From contig JAICQC010000256.1 of NCBI GenBank assembly GCA_025938055.1, positions 1 to 6,867 of the forward strand: a stretch of DNA of 6,867 nucleotides. Direction: 5' to 3'. A program made the translations under genes and the position numbers. The DNA is from Anaerolineales bacterium. Its GTDB lineage: Bacteria; Chloroflexota; Anaerolineae; Anaerolineales; Villigracilaceae. How positions within the stretch are numbered: position 1 is the stretch's first letter; every line of letters begins with the position of its first letter. Positions 1-5,159 of the stretch are shown one piece after another. The notes under the pieces were generated by a model. That model saw only the letters and a list, made by a program, of their open reading frames with translations. It ran no database searches and was not told the DNA's origin.

Positions 1-30
1 ATAAATTTAAAGAAAGTGAAGGCACACGTG

Positions 31-255
31 ATGAATGATGAAAGTGAGAAACAGCAGGAGATCAGGCTGCGCAACCTCGCCAAGCAGTTCGGCTATGAGT
101 TGGAAAAAGACAGGCCGCAAGGTCGAGATATGGACCACCAGGGCGGCTATAAGGTCGTCAATGCAGAGGGGCTCGCTGTGGCCGGCGAGAACTTCGAGCT
201 CACGCTGGATGACGTGGAGAGGTTCTTAACGGATACAGACACCGCCAGTAAGTAG
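31..255 (+). CDS. Small uncharacterised protein (74 aa)
   Basis: I do not recognise a named family. The protein is small, charged and soluble, with no membrane segment or signal peptide. From the ATG at 31 it begins with a charged segment (MNDESEKQQE), followed by a likely helix (LRNLAKQFGYELEK), a Gly-containing turn with GGYKVVNAEG, and an acidic C-terminal helix (LTLDDVERFL). That pattern (helix, then 'GGY-hydrophobic-V-A', then 'L-DDVE-FL') resembles short hypothetical proteins I recall from other bacteria, but I cannot name a Pfam entry. The start at 31 is preferred over an in-frame GTG at 16 because GAAGG (18-22) lies 8 nt upstream of the ATG. The gene ends inside a terminator-like hairpin, so it is probably the last gene of its transcript; anything upstream is outside the window. 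Confidence 0.7.
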   Translation: MNDESEKQQEIRLRNLAKQFGYELEKDRPQGRDMDHQGGYKVVNAEGLAVAGENFELTLDDVERFLTDTDTASK

Positions 256-268
256 GGCGGTTGTTTTT
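241..268 (+). terminator. Rho-independent terminator overlapping the stop codon
   Basis: ACCGCC (241-246) pairs perfectly with GGCGGT (256-261) across a 9-nt loop, followed by TGTTTTT (262-268). The TAG stop of the 74-aa gene (253-255) lies in the loop. The stem is short (6 bp) but entirely GC-rich except for one A-T pair, and the T-tract is placed as expected for intrinsic termination on +. A ribosome at the stop codon would cover the hairpin, so termination might depend on ribosome release. Confidence 0.6.
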
Positions 269-351
269 ATTCCTGTAAGTATTGCTCAAGTAGAACGTAG
301 CCGTCCGGTCGGCGATTACAAGCTGCGGCGCTCGTTGCATGTTGCCCTTTT

Positions 352-395
352 CCTCCAACAAAAGTTGGATGGCATCGTTTCACGTTCACGAAACG
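352..395. repeat. Two adjacent short hairpins in the operon leader
   Basis: TCCAAC (354-359) and GTTGGA (364-369) form a perfect 6-bp stem closed by an AAAA loop; CC (352-353) can extend it onto GG (371-372) across a single bulged T. Immediately after, CGTTTC (376-381) and GAAACG (390-395) form a second perfect 6-bp stem with an 8-nt loop. Neither is followed by a T-run on either strand, so they do not look like intrinsic terminators. They could be leader-RNA structure, operator sites, or chance. Confidence 0.4.
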
Positions 396-494
396 GGCGA
401 CTTTTGGTTGCGTAAGAAAACACTACTTGTCGATACTAATAAGCGTAAAATCAAATTCTGAACATCTAAAATTAACAGCCTTACGTACATTAAT

Positions 495-500
495 AAGGAA
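495..500 (+). promoter_or_regulatory. Ribosome binding site of the RibD-C-like gene
   Basis: AAGGAA lies 5 nt before the ATG at 506. It favours that ATG over the in-frame ATG two codons later (512), which would be 11 nt away. Confidence 0.6.
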
Positions 501-505
501 CCAAC

Positions 506-1375
506 ATGCCGATGATCGATCAAGTGTTTCCGGTAGAGAAACAAGTCCCATTGGAAGGACTCTATTTGGGTGAAAGGCTGGTGGATCTCGCTGTAGAGAT
601 TGGCAGGAGCCTGGTGCTCACCGATTACCTGGCGGACCAGAACGGGGTGATTGCGAAAGCAGCCAACGATGGTCAGTTTGCGATTCCCCCGGAATTGAAA
701 AACTCTTCTGATTGGGATCGTTACCAGGAACTGATGGCGCAGGCAGATGTGATCATCAGCAGCGGCTCGTACTTCAAACGCCGGGCAAACCAGGGCGCTC
801 AGGAAATCCTTTTTCAATTCGAGCCCGGGCAGGCGTTCGAACACTTGGGGCAATGGAGGCTCGATGCAGGCTTCGAAAAAAGAAGCCCGAATGTAGCCAT
901 TGTCACCCGCCAACTGGATTTTGAGCTTCCGGAAGAGCTCCGCAAAAGCGGTCGAAGGATCGTCATCTTTACAACCGACTCAATGGCGAGTTCTGACAAA
1001 GCCAGGACTCTCAGCAATGCAGATACCATCATCCTTGGAAGCGGCGAGGCGGGCGTAGAGGGAGGCAGGATGATCGCTTCACTTGCCAATGAAATGGGGT
1101 ATCGCGTGATCATGATGGTCAGCGGGCCAAGCGTACTCGAGCTTTTACTTGCAGCCAACTGCCTGGACCGTTTGTATGTGACCGAAGCCCAACTAAAAAT
1201 CCCGTTTGATGACCCTGCAGTAGTGCAAACCATGTTATCTGGTGGAAAGAAAGTTAGTGACCTCGAAGATTTCCACCTCGCCCACCAGTTCCTTCAGGAA
1301 CATGTAGTGACGGAAGCTGGTTCCATCATATCCCAGTCCTTCCTCCGGTACGACAGGAACGATCTTTGGAGGTAA
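506..1375 (+). CDS. RibD C-terminal/dihydrofolate-reductase-like oxidoreductase (289 aa)
   Basis: The protein reads as a standalone RibD_C domain, the NAD(P)H-dependent DHFR-fold reductase of riboflavin biosynthesis (5-amino-6-ribosylaminouracil 5'-phosphate reductase) and its many unassigned relatives. Seen: an opening strand and turn (SLVLTDYLADQNGVIA, 35-50); a helix and strand typical of the fold (YQELMAQADVIISSGSYF, 73-90); a central region with LPEELRKSGRRIVIFTT (141-157); and a C-terminal core with ADTIILGSGEAGVEGGRMI (172-190), then VSGPSVLELLLAANCLDRLYVT (205-226), which corresponds to the family's 'EGGp.ll..ll..glvDEl.l' cofactor-binding block. The usual GGP is SGP here. No zinc deaminase (RibD-N) domain and no signal peptide, so it is probably cytoplasmic. 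The substrate cannot be deduced; with no other riboflavin genes nearby, true RibD function is doubtful. It ends 2 nt before the GH130 gene, forming an operon. Confidence 0.8.
   Translation: MPMIDQVFPVEKQVPLEGLYLGERLVDLAVEIGRSLVLTDYLADQNGVIAKAANDGQFAIPPELKNSSDWDRYQELMAQADVIISSGSYFKRRANQGAQEILFQFEPGQAFEHLGQWRLDAGFEKRSPNVAIVTRQLDFELPEELRKSGRRIVIFTTDSMASSDKARTLSNADTIILGSGEAGVEGGRMIASLANEMGYRVIMMVSGPSVLELLLAANCLDRLYVTEAQLKIPFDDPAVVQTMLSGGKKVSDLEDFHLAHQFLQEHVVTEAGSIISQSFLRYDRNDLWR
1368..1372 (+). promoter_or_regulatory. Ribosome binding site overlapping the end of the upstream gene
   Basis: GGAGG sits in the last codons of the reductase gene, directly before its TAA (1373-1375), and 5 nt before the ATG at 1378. 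It fixes the start of the GH130 gene at 1378 rather than at the in-frame TTG at 1366, which would contain the Shine-Dalgarno within the coding region. The arrangement suggests translational coupling of the two genes. Confidence 0.8.
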
Positions 1376-1377
1376 GT

Positions 1378-2325
1378 ATGAATCGTGATCTATTTGTACG
1401 TTCGAAAGCCAATCCGATTATCCAACCTGCAGGTTTGCCTTTCAGCGTGAATGGCGTGTTCAATCCCGGTGTCGCCCTGGTGGACGGGGAAGTGGTGTTG
1501 CTGCTGCGGATCGAGAACCGGCGGGGAATCTCTGCGCTGTATGTGGCGAGGAGCGCGAACGGTGTCGATGGCTGGCGTATCGAGCGGGAAGCACTGCTGG
1601 AGCCTCGGCTGGCGGAGTATCCGTACGAGAAGTGGGGCTGCGAAGACCCGCGCGTGACCCAGATCGGTCCCCATACCTGGATCATTGCCTACACCGCCTA
1701 TTCCCCCTATGGTCCCGGCGTGGCGCTGGCAAAAACGGAGGACTTTGTTTCGGTGGAACGACTTGGCTTGGTAATGTCCCCCAGCAACAAAGACGCCACT
1801 CTGTTTCCTGAAAAGGTCGATGGGTCGTGGCTCATGCTGCATCGCCCCGTGACCGGTTCTGGCGAGCACGTCTGGCATGCCTCTTCCGACGATCTTCTCC
1901 ACTGGGCATTGCCGGGTATGCTGCTGCCGGCGAACGGCGGACCCTGGTGGGATGGCTTGAAAGTTGGCAGCGGCGCTCCCCCGATACGAACGGAGAAGGG
2001 ATGGCTGTTGATCTTTCATGGCGTAAAGGCAGGCGGCGGACACCTCATCTACCGCTTAGGGCTGGCGCTGCTCGATCTAAAGGATCCGCGCAAGCTGCTG
2101 GCGCGTTCTTCCGATTGGGTCTTTGCCCCGGAGGCGGAATACGAGCAGCGTGGGCTGGTGCCCGATGTCGTTTACACATGCGGTGCGCTGGAACGCGATG
2201 GCGAGATCTGGATGTATTATGGCGGTGCCGATACCGTTATAGGACTGGCAACCGCCAGGACTTCGGATTTGGTGGACTTTGCCCTGGAGCACGATTTTCT
2301 ACATGAAGAAGCTCGTGACCGGTAA
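1378..2325 (+). CDS. GH130 beta-mannoside phosphorylase-type glycosidase (315 aa)
   Basis: This is a five-bladed-propeller enzyme of glycoside hydrolase family 130. Members mostly cleave beta-mannosides (Man-1,4-Glc, Man-1,4-GlcNAc or beta-1,2-mannans) by phosphorolysis, releasing mannose 1-phosphate. Visible family blocks: FNPG (28-31); LLLRIENR (41-48); WGCEDPR (86-92), whose Asp90 matches the family's catalytic acid; KDATLFPEK (138-146); LHRP (154-157); WWDGLKVGSGAPP (190-202); GWLLIFHGV (208-216); YEQRGLVPDVVYTCGA (255-270); and YYGGADTVIGLA (280-291). Retention of the HR pair, Lys195 and His214 fits the phosphate-binding phosphorylases better than the GH130 hydrolases, which from memory lose these residues. 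Length is normal and there is no signal peptide, so it is probably a cytoplasmic enzyme acting on imported oligosaccharide. The exact linkage specificity cannot be read. It is cotranscribed with the RibD-C-like gene; no transporter or mannose-metabolism gene is visible nearby. Confidence 0.9.
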   Translation: MNRDLFVRSKANPIIQPAGLPFSVNGVFNPGVALVDGEVVLLLRIENRRGISALYVARSANGVDGWRIEREALLEPRLAEYPYEKWGCEDPRVTQIGPHTWIIAYTAYSPYGPGVALAKTEDFVSVERLGLVMSPSNKDATLFPEKVDGSWLMLHRPVTGSGEHVWHASSDDLLHWALPGMLLPANGGPWWDGLKVGSGAPPIRTEKGWLLIFHGVKAGGGHLIYRLGLALLDLKDPRKLLARSSDWVFAPEAEYEQRGLVPDVVYTCGALERDGEIWMYYGGADTVIGLATARTSDLVDFALEHDFLHEEARDR

Positions 2326-2339
2326 ATCGACTCACTTTC

Positions 2340-4874
2340 TTATGGTGCTCCTAATGCCAGTGCGACGGCCTGTTCCAATGCCATTGCACGACCTTCCTCT
2401 GAGATCTTGGCAAATTCTGTATCGTCCAATTTTGTATGGATGACCGCCATGTCGCGCTCATAAAACTTTTGCTCAATAAACGGACGAGAGTTGTGCAGCT
2501 TTTCGCGCATAGCATCTATCCAGGCGAAAAGTCGTGCGGCGCACTCGAATTGTCTTTGATCCACCTGCAGACTGGCAAGACCCTCAGTTGCCCAAAGCAG
2601 GAGCTCTATATAACTTTCCTTGTGAGCCCGTTGGATTACCTCTGCAAATCCTGCACGCGCCTTTTGAACATGACCCTGACGCAGCTCCATATAAGCCAGG
2701 CCGACGCTTGCAAACATGGACCACCAAACACCAACTCTCCCATATAATGTAAGGGATTCTTCAAAACAAGCGCGCGCCTTTTGATAGTCGCCCTGTCCGT
2801 AAGCCAGAGTACCGAAGCCGTTTACAATACCCGCTTCGTCGGATTGATTCCCCAGATCGTGATAAAGCTTCCTCGCTTCCTCCAGCCATGGAAGGGGTGA
2901 AGAAAAATCTCCAGCCCAAAGAGCTTGAACAGCCAATTCACTTAAACAATCCGCAATACCAGTCAGATTCCCCAGGTCACGATAGAGCTGCAAACTTTCT
3001 AATAGCAGAGGCTTCGGATCTTCTGAATCATGACGACCTTTCTTCCAGCCCAGCCAGTACAGAGCGGCGGCCTGACCGATTGGATCTTCCAGCGTTCGAT
3101 ACAGAGCCAGGCTCTGCTCCTGAAATTGAACGCCCTGCCACAGGTATTCATCGTGAAAGGTGACTCCCAGATATAACAGGCTGAGCGCCTCCGTCTGCAG
3201 ATCTGCTACGGAGCGGGCCAGCTGCAGGCCTTGTTCGGCAGCTTTTCGCGCTCCTACAATATCCCCGTGTCGAATGACATATATACAGTAAGAGACGAGC
3301 GCCCGAGCGCGCAAAGAATCATGCTCAGGATAGCGTTCCAAAAGTCTACGCAGCCAGTTTCCCAACTCTTGAAAATTATTGCGTCTTTGCCAGAACCGCC
3401 AGGGGACGGCTGCAATTCGCAAACCTGCTGCAACATCCGTAGCCAGCGCCCAATCCAAAGCCTTTCGAAAGTTATCGAGTTCATCATCCAGCTTTTTGAA
3501 CCAGAAGACCTGGTTCGAGCGATACAGTTCCGGCTCGGCTTGCTCGACCAATTTCACGAAATAAGCTAGATGCTTATCGCGAATTGCTTCACTGCCTCCT
3601 GCTTCCAATGCTTTCTCCTGAGCATATTGCCGAATGGTCTCATGAAAGGAGTAACGTACGTGAGTTCCCGTCCTTTGATTCATCACGATCAACGACTTGC
3701 TCACTAAAGAATTGAGTAAAGTCAAAACATCGCCGTCACAAACGGCTTGCGCCGCTTCTAGGATCCAGCCACCGGCAAATACCGATAGTTGTTGTAGGAG
3801 TTTCTGTTCCGGCTCTGTTAGTAAGTTCCAGCTCCAATTGATGGATGCGCGCAAGGTCTGGTGGCGGGCCAGGGTAGCGCGGGTTTCCTGTGCAAGCAAG
3901 ATGACGCTGTCATGGAGTTGTTTTGCGATTTGCTCCGTGGAAAACACGCCTACTTTTGCGGCAGCTAACTCAATTGCCAAAGGAATACCATCGAGACGCT
4001 GGCAAATTTGAGCGACAAAAGGCACGTTTTCCATAGTCAGGGAAAAGTCGAACTGGACAAGCTGGGCGCGCTCTTCGAACAACTGTATCGATTCATAGTT
4101 CCTGAAGGTATCTAGGACTTGTTGCTGGTTTGGCAAACCTAATGACGGGACGCGATAAATAGCCTCCCCTGTCATGTTCAAGGGTTCACGGCTAGTGGTA
4201 AGGATCTTCAGCTGCGGACAAGTCTTTAAGAGGGCATGGATCAACTGTGCGCAGGCATCCAAAACATGTTCACAGTTGTCAAAAAGAAGCAGCATTCTCT
4301 TTTCGCGCAGGATATCACATAACATATCGATAACGCTTCGCTTTGGGTCTTCCCGTAAACCAAGGATAAGCGCCGTCGTAGGTGGAAGGAGCGAGGGGTC
4401 AAGGATCGGAGCGAGTTCTATCAGCCATACACCATCCAGATAGCCTTCTGCGATTTGTTCCCCCACCTTCATAGATAAGCGACTTTTACCAATGCCGCCT
4501 GCCCCTGTAAGAGTCACCAGGCGATGTTTGGCAATGAGCTTCATTACGTCTGCCTGCTCCTTTTCCCGGCCAATAAAGGTGGTTAAAGGTGTAGGCAGAT
4601 TTGTAATTGGTTCGTTGGACGATGGAGTTGTTGAGGTGGGAAAGCCAGACAGACCTCGTGCAAAGGAAATCCATTGTGGGCGATCAGCATCGGGAATGCC
4701 AATTTTTTCAAGAATAATGTTCGCCAAAGCCTTAGATGGTTTAAGTCTATCCGTTTCGATCCGTCGCAAGGTCACTTCCGCGCAGCCAACCTGATCCGCG
4801 AGAGCTTTTTGGCTTAAGTCCAAAGCCCGGCGCTGTTTACGCAACCATGTCCCAAAGGAGATTTCTTCTTGCAT
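2340..4874 (-). CDS. XRE-HTH / STAND ATPase / TPR-repeat regulator (844 aa)
   Basis: This is a multidomain signal-transduction protein of the STAND class (COG3903-like predicted ATPases). Domain order: XRE-type helix-turn-helix at about 6-60 (LSQKALADQVGCAEVTLRRIE, 20-40, spans the recognition region); linker; NB-ARC-like ATPase with Walker A GAGGIGKS (124-131), Walker B LLLFDN (195-200), TTSRE sensor motif (226-230) and GIPLAIELAA (296-305); winged-helix region with FHETIRQYAQ (410-419); then helical TPR-like repeats from about 455 to 790, including ALYRTLEDPIGQAAALYWLG (590-609), LYRDLGN (630-636) and LYHDLGN (670-676). Relatives use the repeats to sense a ligand or protein and nucleotide-driven oligomerisation to switch on; DNA binding via the HTH is inferred. 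No nuclease, TIR or membrane effector is present. It converges on the GH130 gene with a 14-bp gap and diverges from the NHL lipoprotein gene. The start has only a weak purine-rich Shine-Dalgarno (GAAAAG), but no better start precedes the HTH. Confidence 0.9.
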   Translation of the reverse strand: MQEEISFGTWLRKQRRALDLSQKALADQVGCAEVTLRRIETDRLKPSKALANIILEKIGIPDADRPQWISFARGLSGFPTSTTPSSNEPITNLPTPLTTFIGREKEQADVMKLIAKHRLVTLTGAGGIGKSRLSMKVGEQIAEGYLDGVWLIELAPILDPSLLPPTTALILGLREDPKRSVIDMLCDILREKRMLLLFDNCEHVLDACAQLIHALLKTCPQLKILTTSREPLNMTGEAIYRVPSLGLPNQQQVLDTFRNYESIQLFEERAQLVQFDFSLTMENVPFVAQICQRLDGIPLAIELAAAKVGVFSTEQIAKQLHDSVILLAQETRATLARHQTLRASINWSWNLLTEPEQKLLQQLSVFAGGWILEAAQAVCDGDVLTLLNSLVSKSLIVMNQRTGTHVRYSFHETIRQYAQEKALEAGGSEAIRDKHLAYFVKLVEQAEPELYRSNQVFWFKKLDDELDNFRKALDWALATDVAAGLRIAAVPWRFWQRRNNFQELGNWLRRLLERYPEHDSLRARALVSYCIYVIRHGDIVGARKAAEQGLQLARSVADLQTEALSLLYLGVTFHDEYLWQGVQFQEQSLALYRTLEDPIGQAAALYWLGWKKGRHDSEDPKPLLLESLQLYRDLGNLTGIADCLSELAVQALWAGDFSSPLPWLEEARKLYHDLGNQSDEAGIVNGFGTLAYGQGDYQKARACFEESLTLYGRVGVWWSMFASVGLAYMELRQGHVQKARAGFAEVIQRAHKESYIELLLWATEGLASLQVDQRQFECAARLFAWIDAMREKLHNSRPFIEQKFYERDMAVIHTKLDDTEFAKISEEGRAMALEQAVALALGAP

Positions 4875-4883
4875 GTCTTTTCG

Positions 4884-4901
4884 TTTGTACCGGTATTTGT
4901 A
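4884..4901. promoter_or_regulatory. Candidate operator: palindrome flanked by direct repeats
   Basis: TTTGTA occurs twice, at 4884-4889 and 4896-4901 (12-bp period), around a perfect 8-bp palindrome TACCGGTA (4888-4895). The element lies in the 5' leader of the STAND regulator, between its -10 box and start codon. XRE proteins often bind short palindromes there to repress themselves. Autoregulation is an inference; the site itself is directly visible. Confidence 0.35.
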
Positions 4902-4940
4902 TCGCTTTCCGTATTAAGTAAATCACCCAATTATCGGTAA

Positions 4941-4971
4941 ATTATACAAGCATTCGCCTAGATAGGGGCAA
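4941..4971 (-). promoter_or_regulatory. Promoter of the STAND regulator
   Basis: Read on the - strand, a perfect TATAAT lies at 4946-4941 and TTGCCC (4 of 6 bases of TTGACA) at 4971-4966, 19 bp apart. The -10 box is 66 nt upstream of the ATG, leaving a leader of about 60 nt. The -35 and its spacing are weak, so an activator may be needed. Confidence 0.5.
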
Positions 4972-4993
4972 TATCATCTAAACGTTGCTAACA

Positions 4994-5023
4994 GAGGGAT
5001 GCAGTATTTTTTCTGCGTCCCTC
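4994..5023. repeat. 11-bp inverted repeat in the divergent intergenic region
   Basis: GAGGGATGCAG (4994-5004) and CTGCGTCCCTC (5013-5023) are complementary over 11 bp with a single G-T wobble, separated by the 8-nt T-rich loop TATTTTTT. Neither strand has a T-tract after the stem, so it is not an ordinary terminator. It lies upstream of both the STAND regulator's promoter and the NHL gene, so it could be an operator for divergent control or an RNA hairpin in the NHL leader. Confidence 0.5.
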
Positions 5024-5148
5024 AGGGGGGAGCATAGCCAAGCAGCTTACCACCGGTGGAACACAGGCCTTTCTAGTCTCTATCGCAGAGCAGCTCGCAA
5101 TGATATCTCTATGGGCAGGCATTCTTTGTGCGGCGGTGCCGGGGAAGC

Positions 5149-5153
5149 AGGAG
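5149..5153 (+). promoter_or_regulatory. Ribosome binding site of the NHL lipoprotein gene
   Basis: AGGAG lies 6 nt before the ATG at 5160. It sets the start there rather than at an in-frame ATG at 5100, which would place 20 non-signal residues in front of the lipoprotein signal peptide. Confidence 0.8.
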
Positions 5154-5159
5154 TATACG

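Larger units (their letters stand above)
256..505. other. Intergenic leader of the reductase/GH130 operon
   Basis: No convincing ORF or RNA gene is visible. After the terminator T-tract there is a weak stem (GCCG 300-303 / CGGC 310-313), then two adjacent hairpins at 352-372 and 376-395 (listed separately), then an AT-rich stretch (416-500). That stretch contains TAAAAT hexamers (446-451 and 467-472) that could be -10 elements, but neither has a good -35 at normal spacing, so no promoter is called. No FMN-riboswitch signature was seen, although the downstream protein has a RibD-like fold. Confidence 0.5.
4875..5159. other. Divergent intergenic region
   Basis: This 285-bp spacer separates the - strand regulator from the + strand lipoprotein gene. 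It holds the regulator's promoter, the TACCGGTA element and the 11-bp inverted repeat. The part from about 5024 to 5148 has no ORF with a plausible start and no convincing -35/-10 pair for the + gene, so the promoter of the lipoprotein remains unidentified. Confidence 0.5.

Noticed and set aside
256..505. FMN riboswitch upstream of the RibD-C-like gene
   Set aside because: The conserved riboswitch core segments are not visible; only short simple hairpins are present.
386..913. 175-aa open frame on - opposite the reductase start
   Set aside because: It lies antisense to a well-supported RibD-C-like gene with a good ribosome site, and the translation shows no recognisable motif.
1366..1377. 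TTG start for the GH130 protein
   Set aside because: The Shine-Dalgarno GGAGG would lie within the coding sequence. The ATG at 1378 is correctly spaced from it.
1390..2043. 217-aa open frame on - opposite the GH130 gene
   Set aside because: Antisense shadow: His/Gln/Arg-rich translation without domain features, arising from GC-rich codons of the real gene.
1827..2306. 159-aa open frame on + inside the GH130 gene
   Set aside because: It is a different-frame shadow with Arg/Ala/Gly-rich composition. The overlapping frame carries the conserved GH130 blocks.
2340..4874. Anti-phage (Avs-type) STAND defence gene
   Set aside because: No nuclease, protease, TIR or membrane effector domain is present and no defence genes are nearby; the N-terminal XRE HTH points to transcriptional regulation.
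5100..5159. Extended N-terminus for the NHL lipoprotein from ATG 5100
   Set aside because: It would put 20 extra residues before a complete lipoprotein signal peptide. The ATG at 5160 has AGGAG at ideal spacing.
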